A stretch of 64,000 nt of DNA from Nocardioides sp. zg-1308 (lineage in GTDB: Bacteria; Actinomycetota; Actinomycetes; Propionibacteriales; Nocardioidaceae). Under the pieces are notes generated by a model. It ran no database searches, was not told the origin of the DNA, and worked only from the letters and a program-made list of their open reading frames with translations. A program made the position numbers and the translations under genes. Below, in pieces: positions 1 through 8,251 of this stretch. The stretch spans positions 413,191 to 477,190 of the forward strand of contig NZ_JABJQY010000005.1 of NCBI RefSeq assembly GCF_013155375.1. Reading direction: 5' to 3'. The stretch's first letter is position 1, and each line of letters opens with the position of its first letter.

Positions 1-1013
1 GACCCGGTGGCGGGGTCATCCAGGACACCGCCTCGACCGCGACGTTCACCGCGCTGCTGTCCGCGCTCCACCGGGCCAGCGGGGGGGAGGCCCGGCGTCA
101 CGGCGTCGGCGGCGCGGGCTGGCGGGTCTACGGCTCGACGCAGGCCCACTCGTCGCTGGTCAAGGCCGCCATCATGGCGGGCCTGGGCGAGGACGCCGTG
201 CGCACGGTCGCCGTCGACCCCGCGACGCAGGCGATGGACGTCGACACCCTGCACGACGCGGTCGTCGAGGACGTCGGGGCGGGTCTCCGCCCGCTCCTGG
301 TGCACGTCGCCGCCGGCAGCACGTCGACCGGCGCGATGGACGACATCGCCGCCGTGGCCGAGGCGGTGCGCCCGTGGGGCGTCTGGGTCCACGTCGACGC
401 GGCGTGGGCAGGCGTCGCCGCCGTGTGCCCCGAGCACCGCGAGCACCTCGCGGGCGTCGAGGCGGCCGACTCGTTCGTCACCAACCCGCACAAGTGGCTC
501 CTGACGACCTTCGACTGCAGCACGTTCTGGGTGCGCGACCGGGCCGCGCTCACCGGCGCGCTGTCGATCCTCCCGGAGTACCTCCGCAACGCCGCGACCG
601 AGAGCGGCGAGGTCGTCGACTACCGCGACTGGCACCCGCAGCTCGGCCGGCGGTTCCGCGCGATCAAGCTGTGGGCGGTGCTGCGGACGTACGGCCTCAA
701 CGGTCTCCGGGCCCACATCCGCAGCGGGGTCGACCTCGCCGACCACGTCGCCGGGCTGGTCGCGGCCGACGAGCGCTTCGAGCTGGTCACCGAGCCCGCG
801 CTGTCGCTCGTCGTGTTCCGGCTGCGCGCCGGCGACGAGGCGACGATGGCCGCGATGGAGGCCGTCAACGCCTCGGGGGAGGCCTACCTCAGCCACACCA
901 CCGTCGAGGGCCGCGCGGCGATCCGGCTCGCGGTCGGCAGCTGGCGCACCACGCGCGCCGACGTCGAGCGCACCTGGCGCGCCCTCCAGGAGGCGGCAGC
1001 CGCGCAGGCCTGA
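1..1013 (+). CDS. Pyridoxal-dependent (group II) amino acid decarboxylase, 5' truncated by window edge
   Basis: The window opens inside a PLP-dependent decarboxylase of the aromatic-L-amino-acid decarboxylase family. The 336 codons present are read from base 3, with no start codon, so roughly the first 130-150 residues of a normal ~480-residue enzyme lie outside. Visible hallmarks are the GGGVIQDTAS segment, GSTQAHSS (the PLP-stacking histidine region), HVDAAW (the Asp that contacts the pyridine nitrogen), and NPHKW, whose Lys (about residue 164 of the fragment) should form the Schiff base. The C-terminal small domain is intact. Such enzymes release CO2 from aromatic or other amino acids to give amines; the substrate cannot be read from this part. 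The membrane protein gene follows after 10 bases. Confidence 0.9.
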   Translation, partial: PGGGVIQDTASTATFTALLSALHRASGGEARRHGVGGAGWRVYGSTQAHSSLVKAAIMAGLGEDAVRTVAVDPATQAMDVDTLHDAVVEDVGAGLRPLLVHVAAGSTSTGAMDDIAAVAEAVRPWGVWVHVDAAWAGVAAVCPEHREHLAGVEAADSFVTNPHKWLLTTFDCSTFWVRDRAALTGALSILPEYLRNAATESGEVVDYRDWHPQLGRRFRAIKLWAVLRTYGLNGLRAHIRSGVDLADHVAGLVAADERFELVTEPALSLVVFRLRAGDEATMAAMEAVNASGEAYLSHTTVEGRAAIRLAVGSWRTTRADVERTWRALQEAAAAQA

Positions 1014-1023
1014 GACTGGGGAC

Positions 1024-1647
1024 ATGAAGCTCTTCGCGGACACGCCCGTACGTCGCACGCTGCAGGTCGTCGCCGACCTGCTCTTCGTGGTGTGGCTGGT
1101 GCTCTGGGTCTGGATCGGCGCGGCCGTGCACGACGGCACGATGGAGCTCGCCGCGCCGGCCCGCCAGACCGACTCGGCCGCGACGTCGATGGCCGAGCAG
1201 CTCCGCGACGCGGGTGGCCGCCTCGGCGACGCACCGCTGGTCGGCGACGAGCTCGAGGTCCCCTTCGACAGGGCCGCCGACGCCTCCGACGGACTGGCGG
1301 CGGCGGGCCGCGACACGGTCGACGCCGTCGAGCGGCTCGCGCTCCTGCTGGGGCTCTCGGTCGCCCTCATCCCGATCCTCATCGCGGCGGCGATCCACCT
1401 GCCGATCCGGTGGCGCTTCGTCCGCGAGGCGACCGCGGGCGCGCGGTTCATCGACGCGCAGGAGGACCTCGACCTCTTCGCCCTGCGAGCCCTGGCCCAC
1501 CAGCCGATGCGGGTGCTGGCGCGGGTCAGCGACGACCCGGCCGGCGCGTGGCGCGCCCGGGACCCGGAGGTCGTACGACGCCTCGCCGCCCTCGAGCTCG
1601 CCGACGTCGGGCTGCGGCCGAAGAGGCTGCCCGGCACCGCTGCGTAG
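1024..1647 (+). CDS. Two-pass membrane protein of unknown function
   Basis: A 207-residue protein that I cannot place in a named family. It has one strongly hydrophobic segment near residues 15-37 (rich in V, L and W) and another near 105-125. The loop between them is Ala- and Asp-rich and probably extracytoplasmic. The C-terminal ~80 residues are charged and presumably cytoplasmic. The ATG lies 10 bases after the decarboxylase stop and the stop 10 bases before guaB1, so all three genes may be co-transcribed. This arrangement suggests no function. Membrane topology is inferred from hydrophobicity only. Confidence 0.75.
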   Translation: MKLFADTPVRRTLQVVADLLFVVWLVLWVWIGAAVHDGTMELAAPARQTDSAATSMAEQLRDAGGRLGDAPLVGDELEVPFDRAADASDGLAAAGRDTVDAVERLALLLGLSVALIPILIAAAIHLPIRWRFVREATAGARFIDAQEDLDLFALRALAHQPMRVLARVSDDPAGAWRARDPEVVRRLAALELADVGLRPKRLPGTAA

Positions 1648-1657
1648 ACTGCTGCCA

Positions 1658-3091
1658 GTGCAGTTCCTCCACGACACCGCCGGCCACGACCTGACCTACG
1701 ACGACGTGTTCATGGTCCCGCGCCACTCCGCGGTCGCCAGTCGCTACGACGTCGACCTGGCCACCTCCGACGGCACCGGGGCGACGCTCCCGCTGGTCGT
1801 CGCCAACATGACCGCCATCGCCGGCAAGCGGATGGCCGAGACGGTGGCCCGCCGCGGCGGGATCACCGTCATCCCGCAGGACATCCCGATCCCCGTCGTC
1901 GCCGACGTGGTGGCCTGGGTCAAGCAGCGGCACCACGTCTTCGACACCCCCATCGAGCTGCGGCCGGACCAGACCGTTGCCGAGGCGCTCTCGCTGATCC
2001 CCAAGCGCGCCCACAGGGCCGCCGTCGTCGTCCACGACGGCCGGCCTGTCGGCGTGGTGTCGGAGGCCGACTGCGTCGAGGTCGACCGCTTCGCCCAGGT
2101 GTCGACGGTGATGAACCCGGACCTGGTCACCGTCTCGGCCACGACGGCCCCGCGCGAGGTCTACGACGCCATCGAGCAGGCCAAGGCGCCCCTGGCCGTG
2201 GCCGTGTCGGACACCGGCCACCTCGTCGGCGTCCTCACCCGCCTCGGCGCGCTGCGCGCGACGCTCTACCGCCCGGCGCTCGACGGCAACGGCGGGCTGC
2301 GCATCGCCGCCGCCGTCGGCGTCAACGGTGAGGTGGCCGACCGCGCCGCCGACCTGCTCGCCGCCGGCGTCGACTGCCTGGTCGTCGACACCGCGCACGG
2401 CCACCAGGACCGCATGGTCCAGGCGCTGCGCGCCGTCCGCGCCCTCACGCCCACCGTCCCGGTCGCCGCGGGCAACGTGGTCTCCGCCGAGGGCACCCGC
2501 GCCCTCATCGAGGCGGGCGCCGACATCGTCAAGGTCGGCGTCGGCCCGGGCGCCATGTGCACCACCCGGATGATGACCGGCGTCGGGCGGCCGCAGTTCT
2601 CCGCGGTGCTCGAGTGCGCCACCGCCGCTCGCGAGATGGGTAGGCACGTGTGGGCCGACGGAGGAGTGCGCCACCCGCGCGACGTCGCCCTCGCGCTGGC
2701 CGCCGGCGCCTCGTCGGTGATGATCGGCTCGTGGTTCGCCGGCACGCACGAGTCGCCCGGCGACATGGTGCACGACGCCGACGGCCGCCCGTTCAAGGTG
2801 TCCTTCGGCATGGCGTCGGCCCGCGCGGTGGCCAACCGCACGGCCGGCGAGTCGTCGTACGACCGGGCCCGCAAGGGCCTCTACGAGGAGGGCATCTCGT
2901 CCTCGCGGATGTACCTCGACCCCGACCGCCCGGGCGTCGAGGACCTCATCGACCAGATCTGCTCGGGCGTGCGGTCGTCGTGCACCTACGCCGGCGCCGG
3001 CAACCTCGCCGAGCTGCACGAGCGTGCCCTGGTGGGCGTGCAGTCGGCGGCCGGCTTCCACGAGGGTCGCCCCCTCGAGAAGTCCTGGTGA
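1658..3091 (+). CDS. guaB1: GuaB1 family IMP dehydrogenase-related protein (probable GMP reductase)
   Basis: A 477-residue member of the IMPDH/GMP reductase TIM-barrel superfamily with two inserted CBS domains (roughly residues 95-205). Visible motifs include LTYDDVFMVP near the start, the catalytic-loop segment GVGPGAMCTTRMMTG with its Cys, and the phosphate-binding segments WADGGV and MIGSWFAGT. It matches the actinobacterial GuaB1 clade rather than true IMPDH (GuaB2); mycobacterial GuaB1 has been characterised as a GMP reductase, returning GMP to IMP. The GTG at 1658 is chosen because homologues start at the equivalent (M/V)QFLHD; in-frame sequence upstream belongs to the overlapping membrane protein region. 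Nothing downstream suggests a purine operon. Confidence 0.9.
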   Translation: MQFLHDTAGHDLTYDDVFMVPRHSAVASRYDVDLATSDGTGATLPLVVANMTAIAGKRMAETVARRGGITVIPQDIPIPVVADVVAWVKQRHHVFDTPIELRPDQTVAEALSLIPKRAHRAAVVVHDGRPVGVVSEADCVEVDRFAQVSTVMNPDLVTVSATTAPREVYDAIEQAKAPLAVAVSDTGHLVGVLTRLGALRATLYRPALDGNGGLRIAAAVGVNGEVADRAADLLAAGVDCLVVDTAHGHQDRMVQALRAVRALTPTVPVAAGNVVSAEGTRALIEAGADIVKVGVGPGAMCTTRMMTGVGRPQFSAVLECATAAREMGRHVWADGGVRHPRDVALALAAGASSVMIGSWFAGTHESPGDMVHDADGRPFKVSFGMASARAVANRTAGESSYDRARKGLYEEGISSSRMYLDPDRPGVEDLIDQICSGVRSSCTYAGAGNLAELHERALVGVQSAAGFHEGRPLEKSW

Positions 3092-3107
3092 GGGGAGCGG
3101 CTCGCAG

Positions 3108-3779
3108 ATGGCGGAGCGCGACTACGTCTTCGTGATGACCTACGGCAGGTCGGGCTCGACGCTGCTGATGGGCATCCTCAACTCGATCCCGGGCTGGCTG
3201 CTGCGCGGGGAGAACCGCCACGCGATGCGCCACCTCTACGACTTCCACCGCAGCGGCCTGGCCGAGCGCGAGCGCGTCGACGCGCGGCGCGCGAGCCAGC
3301 CGACGCACCCGTGGTTCGGGATCGAGTCCTTCCCCGAGGCGGACTCGCTCCACCACATCCGGGCGCTCGCGGAGGCGACCCTGCTGCGCCCGGAGCCGGA
3401 CACCCGGGTGAGCGGCTACAAGGAGATCCGCTGGTACGACGAGGACCTCCCCGACTACCTCGACTTCCTGCGCCAGGTGTTCCCGGGCGCGCGCTTCGTG
3501 CTCAACACGCGCCGTCTGGAGGACGTCGCGGCCAGCAACTTCTGGACGCACAAGGACGACCCGCTGGGCCGCGTGCAGCGGATCGAGGACCGGATGCTGA
3601 GCGCCGCGGTCGGACTGGGCGACGTGGTCCACCGGGTGCACTACGACGACTACGTCGCCGACCCCGAGGCCCTGCGGGGGCTGTTCGAGTGGCTCGGCGA
3701 GGACTTCGACGCCGACCGGGTGCACGAGGTCATGGCGACGCCGCACTCGCGGCGCGGCAAGCACCGCGACGACTCCTAG
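3108..3779 (+). CDS. Sulfotransferase family protein
   Basis: A 223-residue soluble protein with the 5'-phosphosulfate-binding loop of PAPS-dependent sulfotransferases, GRSGST at residues 13-18 directly after a hydrophobic strand (YVFVMTY). The middle section RRLEDVAASNFW resembles the 3'-phosphate-binding strand-helix (Arg...Ser). It should transfer sulfate from PAPS to a hydroxyl or amine on an unknown acceptor. Homologues in this group are often around 220-300 residues, so it looks complete but compact. It starts 16 bases after guaB1. The downstream Rieske gene is convergent. Confidence 0.82.
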   Translation: MAERDYVFVMTYGRSGSTLLMGILNSIPGWLLRGENRHAMRHLYDFHRSGLAERERVDARRASQPTHPWFGIESFPEADSLHHIRALAEATLLRPEPDTRVSGYKEIRWYDEDLPDYLDFLRQVFPGARFVLNTRRLEDVAASNFWTHKDDPLGRVQRIEDRMLSAAVGLGDVVHRVHYDDYVADPEALRGLFEWLGEDFDADRVHEVMATPHSRRGKHRDDS

Positions 3780-3835
3780 TCAGCGGCCGTCGAATGCCCG
3801 TCAGGGGGTGACGCGGGCTCGTCGTGCGCCTGCGA

Positions 3836-4204
3836 CTACCTGCTGGTGCGCTCGACCACGATCTCGGCGCCACGGCGTACGGCGCGGGCCACCCGCAGCC
3901 GCAGCACCTGGCTGTAGCCGCGGACGAGCCCGGTGTAGCCCGGGGTCGGGCCGTGGTAGCCGAGGAAGCCCTTGGGCCCCTCGACCATCTTGCCGGTCCG
4001 GACGTCGTAGCGGGCCTGGTGCCAGGGGCAGACCAGGCAGCCGTCGGCGTCGATGGTGCCCTCGGACAGGTCGCCGAGCTGGTGGCGGCAGCGGCGGGAG
4101 ACGGCGAACAGCTCCCCGTCGCGGTTGCCGACGGCCCAGGGGCCGGCGCGGCGCACCTGGCCCGGGGTCAGCTGGTCGGCGGGGACGCTGGGGGTGTCGG
4201 CCAT
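3836..4204 (-). CDS. Rieske [2Fe-2S] domain protein
   Basis: A 122-residue stand-alone Rieske protein. The cluster-binding motif is complete: Cys39-x-His41, then 17 residues, then Cys59-x-x-His62 (CRH ... CPWH). The remainder is the usual small beta-sandwich. There is no transmembrane anchor or twin-arginine signal, so it is a cytoplasmic ferredoxin-like or oxygenase-type domain rather than a cytochrome bc subunit. The ATG at 4204 is preferred over in-frame upstream sequence because the protein then begins a few residues before the first Rieske strand, as in homologues. The next gene upstream on the same strand ends 62 bases away. Confidence 0.88.
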   Translation of the reverse strand: MADTPSVPADQLTPGQVRRAGPWAVGNRDGELFAVSRRCRHQLGDLSEGTIDADGCLVCPWHQARYDVRTGKMVEGPKGFLGYHGPTPGYTGLVRGYSQVLRLRVARAVRRGAEIVVERTSR

Positions 4205-4266
4205 GCCCCCAGCCTGCCCGGCGGCGGGTGCGCCGCCCACGCCCAAGGGGGTGGCAGCGTTAGAGG

Positions 4267-5334
4267 TCAGGGCGTACGCCGGCTGCTGACCGGACCGCGG
4301 CGCACCGCCCGGGCGACCGTGCCGACGACCGAGCGCGGCCGGAGCACGGGCGACGAGCCGGCGGCCGCGTCCTGCATGCCCTCGATCGTCTCGAGGAGCA
4401 CTGCGCGCGAGTCCGTCGTGGCGGACCACCCCAGCTCGGACTGCGCCCGGGTCGTGTCGAGGAGCGGCACCGCGAACCCCATGTCGATCCAGCCCGGGTC
4501 GAGCGGCTGCACGCGGGCGTGCCAGCTCGCCGACACCGCGGCGCGCAGGACCGCGGACGGGACGTGGACCAGCCGGGCGCCCAGCGCGTCGGCGATGTCC
4601 TGGGCGGTGACGGCGGCCGGCGGGGCGGCGAGGTTGAACGCACCGGGGGCCCGGGCGCCCAGCACCCGGGTGACGGCATCGGCGACGTCGTCGGAGTGCA
4701 CCATCGGGATGGCGAGGCCCCGGTCGAGCGGCACCACCGGGACGTGCCGCAGCAGGCCCCCGGGGACGAGCGCGGGCAGGCCGTAGCGCAGCAGCGCGCT
4801 GCCGGCGTCGCGCTGGCCGACGATGCCCGGGCGCATCCTGCTGACCACCAGCTCGGGCGCGTCACGCTCGAGCCCGTCGAGCAGCCGCTCCGCGGTGGAC
4901 TTGTGCCGGCTGTACATCGAGGTCTGCACGCCGCCCGTAGGCCACGACTCGTCGACCGGCTCGTCGTCGCGCTTGGGCGAGTAGGCGCCGACCGACGACA
5001 TGTGCACCAGGTGCGGCACGCCCGCGGCCTGCACGGCCGCGATGACCCGCCGGGTGCCGCCGACGCCGAGCTCCTCGAGGTAGTCCTCGCGGTGCGACGG
5101 CTGGAAACCCCACGCCAGGTGCACGACCGCGTCCGCGCCCCGGAAGGCCTCGGCCAGCTCCGCCGGCTGCACCTCGGTGAGGTCGGCCGGGTGCCAGGCC
5201 ACCGCGTCGTAGGGCTCGGCCGGCCCGGGAGGCCGACGTACGACGCCCACGAGGTCGTGCTCGCCGTCGGCGGTGAGCCGCCGGAGCAGGGCCGAACCGA
5301 TGTTGCCGGTCGCACCCGTGATCACGATCCGCAT
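4267..5334 (-). CDS. NAD-dependent epimerase/dehydratase family protein
   Basis: A 355-residue extended short-chain dehydrogenase. The Rossmann dinucleotide-binding loop is GATGNIG (residues 7-13) right after the first strand MRIVI. A central region contains HMSSVGAYSPK and then YSRHK, the Tyr-x-x-x-Lys catalytic pair. The substrate-binding half follows (SRMRPGIVG). It probably catalyses an NAD(P)-linked epimerisation, reduction or dehydration of a nucleotide sugar or hydroxy compound; substrate unknown. The ATG at 5334 is used because the upstream in-frame extension precedes the first beta strand and looks non-coding. It lies upstream of the Rieske gene on the same strand and may share its transcript. 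Confidence 0.87.
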   Translation of the reverse strand: MRIVITGATGNIGSALLRRLTADGEHDLVGVVRRPPGPAEPYDAVAWHPADLTEVQPAELAEAFRGADAVVHLAWGFQPSHREDYLEELGVGGTRRVIAAVQAAGVPHLVHMSSVGAYSPKRDDEPVDESWPTGGVQTSMYSRHKSTAERLLDGLERDAPELVVSRMRPGIVGQRDAGSALLRYGLPALVPGGLLRHVPVVPLDRGLAIPMVHSDDVADAVTRVLGARAPGAFNLAAPPAAVTAQDIADALGARLVHVPSAVLRAAVSASWHARVQPLDPGWIDMGFAVPLLDTTRAQSELGWSATTDSRAVLLETIEGMQDAAAGSSPVLRPRSVVGTVARAVRRGPVSSRRTP

Positions 5335-5436
5335 GCTGCCTCCTCGTCGGGCAGGACGACCACCGTCCCGCTCCCGGTGGCCCGTACCCATCGCTCACGG
5401 TCCCACGCCACCGGGACGCGACGGTCCGCCCCTCGG

Positions 5437-6018
5437 CTAGCGGGAGGTGTTGGCGGTGCGCCCCTTGGTGACGCCGACGAAGGCCTGCGTGGTGTCGTCG
5501 TCGCGCTCGGTGCGCCACACCAGGGCGATCGTGGTGGGCTCGAGGTCGGAGACCACGCGGTGCACGACGTCCTTGCGCTGGTGCAGCCGCGCGACCGACA
5601 TCGGGAGGATGACGACGCCCGTGCCGGCGGCCACCGTCTCGATCGCCTCCTGCTCGCTCATCGGGGGCCACTCGAGCTGGTCGGCGCGCGGTCGCCAGCC
5701 GCTGCCGTGGGGGCGCACGAGCTGCTCGTCGGCGAGGTCGTCGGTCGTGACCTCGTCGTCGGCCGCGGCGAGGAGGTGCTCGCGTGACGCGACGGCGACC
5801 GGCAGCTCGTCGTAGAGCCGGACGCAGTGGAGCCCGTCGCGGTCGACGGGCAGCCGGACCAGCGCCATGTCGAGGCTCCCGTCGAGCACGCCGTCGATCT
5901 GGTCGGCCTCCGTCACCGGCACCAGCTCCAACGGCTCCCGACGCCGGTCGCGCCAGTGGCGCGCCCACTTGTCGGGGGTCGCTCCGGTGACGAAGCCGAT
6001 GCGCAGCGGGTCGGTCAT
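5437..6018 (-). CDS. LysR-type substrate-binding domain protein lacking a helix-turn-helix
   Basis: A 193-residue protein that aligns with the effector-binding (periplasmic-binding-protein-like) half of LysR-type regulators: the opening strand LRIGFVTGATPDKW, then LDMALVRLPVD (the usual hinge strand), LPVAVASREHLLA and VAAGTGVVILPMS. A full LysR regulator has about 90 further N-terminal residues carrying a winged helix-turn-helix, and none are encoded upstream in frame. The protein could bind a ligand without binding DNA, modulate a partner LysR protein, or be a remnant. This solo arrangement recurs in actinobacterial genomes as an annotated family, so I do not call it a pseudogene. Confidence 0.8.
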   Translation of the reverse strand: MTDPLRIGFVTGATPDKWARHWRDRRREPLELVPVTEADQIDGVLDGSLDMALVRLPVDRDGLHCVRLYDELPVAVASREHLLAAADDEVTTDDLADEQLVRPHGSGWRPRADQLEWPPMSEQEAIETVAAGTGVVILPMSVARLHQRKDVVHRVVSDLEPTTIALVWRTERDDDTTQAFVGVTKGRTANTSR

Positions 6019-6107
6019 GGGACCGACCCTAGGCGTTCAGGGAAGGACCTCAGGGGTGGGGCGGCCGGCGGTCGTGCGGTGGCACGCTGGGGACGGAGGT
6101 GAGCGAG

Positions 6108-6332
6108 ATGCACCGTTCGCAGACGTTCGACCCGGAGATCCACGAGCCCGGCACCCCCGCCGCGGAGGGCCGGTGCTCGCACCACGGGGAGGACGGAGGC
6201 TCCGGCGAGTGCGCCGGGGAGGCCGTCGTCTCGTTCGAGGACGGCCACGGGGGGTGGCGCTCCGGCTGCCGCCTCGCGCTGGAGGACCTCGTCGAGCGCG
6301 GCGAGATCGAGCCGCTCGGCCAGGGCGCCTGA
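6108..6332 (+). CDS. Small hypothetical protein
   Basis: A 74-residue acidic protein with three cysteines and several histidines in its middle (CSHHGEDGGSGEC, then GC), followed by a short helix (LALEDLVERGEI). No known family is recognised. The ATG at 6108 is chosen over a GTG at 6099 because the GGAGG at 6095-6099 then lies 8 bases upstream. The Cys/His spacing might bind a metal, but this is conjecture. It is divergent from the LysR-domain gene, with 89 bases between. Confidence 0.55.
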   Translation: MHRSQTFDPEIHEPGTPAAEGRCSHHGEDGGSGECAGEAVVSFEDGHGGWRSGCRLALEDLVERGEIEPLGQGA

Positions 6333-6351
6333 CGCGACGGCCGGCGACGGG

Positions 6352-6537
6352 TCAGGCGCCGTTGGACGCCTCGTGCCAGTCCCAGTGCGCCTGCGCGTAG
6401 TCGCCCGCGGGCGACACCAGCGCTCCGCAGACCCGGCACACCAGCGCCGGTCCGGTCTCACGGGCCGCCTCGTCGTCGAACATGTCGAGGGCCGCCGACC
6501 GGTCCTGCTGGGTGTCCTGCTGGGTGTCCTCGCTCAT
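6352..6537 (-). CDS. Small protein with C2H2-like zinc-binding pattern
   Basis: A 61-residue protein starting MSEDTQQD. The C-terminal half shows VCRVCG, then 12 residues later HWDWH, which is a Cys-x2-Cys...His-x3-His arrangement suggestive of a small zinc finger. The N-terminal half is polar and rich in Gln and Asp, probably disordered. It begins 4 bases after the stop of the DNA polymerase gene on the same strand, so the two are likely co-transcribed. Function unknown. Confidence 0.65.
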   Translation of the reverse strand: MSEDTQQDTQQDRSAALDMFDDEAARETGPALVCRVCGALVSPAGDYAQAHWDWHEASNGA

Positions 6538-6541
6538 CCGT

Positions 6542-8227
6542 TCACGATAGGTCCGGCGCGGGCGCCGGGCCACCCGTCGACACCGCGGCCGCCGGCTCCG
6601 TGGCCTTGCTCGCCTCGGCGTAGGACCGCACCACCGCGATGCTGAGCGGGAAGTCGACGCGCTGGTCGCGGAACAGCAGGGCGGTGGCGGTCGCTGCCGC
6701 CTCGGTGACCGCCGCTGTCACCGCCTCCGCGAGGTGCGCGGGTGCGTGGACGACGACCTCGTCGTGGAGGAAGAACACCAGGTGCGGCCTCGCGTCCACC
6801 GGGCCGTCGGCTCCGAGGCGCCAGAGCCGGTTGCGCAGGTCGGCGACCCAGCACGACGCCCACTCGGCGCCCGTCCCCTGCACCACGAAGTTGCGGGTGA
6901 ACCGGCCGTAGGCGCGGCGTCGCCGGTCCTGGTCGTCGAGGTCGGCCGGCGGTGCGTCGGGTGACTCGTCCCACGACCCGCCGAGTGCCGGACAGCCCCG
7001 ACCGAGCAGCGTGCGGACCACCTGGCCGCGCTCACCGGCGCGGGCCGCGTCCTCGACGAGGCCGAAGGCGGCGGGGTAGCGGCGGGTCAGCCCGGCGACC
7101 ATCCGGCCGCTCTCGCCGCTGGTGGCGCCGTACATCGCGCCGAGCAGGCCGAGCTTGGCGTCCTGCCGCGTCGCGACGGCGCCGTCGTCGACCATTCCCT
7201 GGTAGAGGTCGGTGCCGCGGGCCGCCCTCGCCAGTGCCTCGTCGCCGCTCATGTCGGCGAGGACCCGCGGCTCGAGCTGCGCCACGTCGGCGACCACGAG
7301 GGCCCACCCCTCGTCGGCGACGGCCGCCGAGCGGACCTGCACGGGGAAGGACAGCGCGCCACCGCCGTTGGACGACCACCGGCCGGTGGCCGAGCCGGCG
7401 GGCTGGTAGACCGGGCGAAAGCGCCCGTCGCGGACCCACTCGTCGATCCACGCCCACCCGTTGGTCTGGAAGAGGTGGGCGAGCTTCTTGTAGCGCAGCA
7501 GCGGCTCGGTGACCGGGTGGTCGATGCGCCGCAGGGTCCACGCCCGGGTGTCGGCCACCTCGACGCCCGAGCGGCGCAGCGCCGCCAGCAGCTCGGGCCG
7601 GGAGTCGGGGTTGAGGCCCGGCGAGCCCAGCAGCCGGCGCACCTCGTCCGCGAGCTCCTCGAGCAGCCGTGGCCGCGCACCGCGCGGCGGGCGGGGACCG
7701 AGCAGCCCGGCCAGCAGCTCCTCGTGCACGTCGACGCGCCACGGCACGCCGGCGTACGTCATCTCGGCGGCCGCCAGCGCGCCCGCGGACTCGGCCGCGA
7801 CGAGCAGCCGCAGGCGGGCGGCCTCGGCGGACGCGTCGATGGCGGCCAGCTGCCGCGCGTCCTCGAGGTCGGCGCTGAGGTGCTCGGCGGCGTCGTCGGT
7901 GCTGAACAGCACCGGGTCGCTCGGTGCGGCCGGACCCAGCCGGTCCCAGTGCTCAGACTCCTCCCCGCGCAGCAGGTCGGCGTCGACGGCTGGCGCGCGG
8001 ACGAGGAGCCGGTGGCACAGCCGCAGGTCGTGGCACCGGGCCACCCGGACGGCGGCGGCGAGCAGCTCGGGATACCACCGCGCGGTGTCGTCCCAGACCC
8101 ACCGCGGCTGGTCCGGCTCGCGCTCACGGACGTACGCCGCCAGGTGGGCGCGGTCGAGCGTCACCGGATCGTCGCCGGTGACCCGGACACGGTCGCCCGG
8201 AAGGCGTGAGAGGTGCACCCGGGTCAT
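6542..8227 (-). CDS. Family A DNA polymerase (bifunctional 3'-5' exonuclease/DNA polymerase type)
   Basis: A 561-residue relative of DNA polymerase I without the 5'-3' exonuclease. Polymerase signatures are complete: TGRWSS (about residues 280-285), motif A VVADVAQLEPRVLA (310-323, catalytic Asp), motif B around RQDAKLGLLGAMYG (352-365, Lys and Tyr of the O-helix), and motif C FFLHDEVVV (HDE near 487-489). The N-terminal ~200 residues correspond to an exonuclease-like domain, but I cannot confirm its acidic residues. Actinobacteria commonly carry this second polymerase beside PolA; its role (repair or lesion bypass) is not established here. The ATG at 8227 gives the family start MTRVHL. Confidence 0.9.
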   Translation of the reverse strand: MTRVHLSRLPGDRVRVTGDDPVTLDRAHLAAYVREREPDQPRWVWDDTARWYPELLAAAVRVARCHDLRLCHRLLVRAPAVDADLLRGEESEHWDRLGPAAPSDPVLFSTDDAAEHLSADLEDARQLAAIDASAEAARLRLLVAAESAGALAAAEMTYAGVPWRVDVHEELLAGLLGPRPPRGARPRLLEELADEVRRLLGSPGLNPDSRPELLAALRRSGVEVADTRAWTLRRIDHPVTEPLLRYKKLAHLFQTNGWAWIDEWVRDGRFRPVYQPAGSATGRWSSNGGGALSFPVQVRSAAVADEGWALVVADVAQLEPRVLADMSGDEALARAARGTDLYQGMVDDGAVATRQDAKLGLLGAMYGATSGESGRMVAGLTRRYPAAFGLVEDAARAGERGQVVRTLLGRGCPALGGSWDESPDAPPADLDDQDRRRRAYGRFTRNFVVQGTGAEWASCWVADLRNRLWRLGADGPVDARPHLVFFLHDEVVVHAPAHLAEAVTAAVTEAAATATALLFRDQRVDFPLSIAVVRSYAEASKATEPAAAVSTGGPAPAPDLS

Positions 8228-8251
8228 GGGGACACCCTCTCCCACCCCGCG

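Noticed and set aside
5437..6018. Calling the LysR effector-domain gene a pseudogene
   Set aside because: It has an intact frame with a normal start, and no degraded helix-turn-helix is visible upstream.
6050..6461. Minus-strand open frames opposite the 74-residue small protein
   Set aside because: They lack a ribosome-binding site and have antisense-like composition; the plus-strand frame has a good GGAGG.
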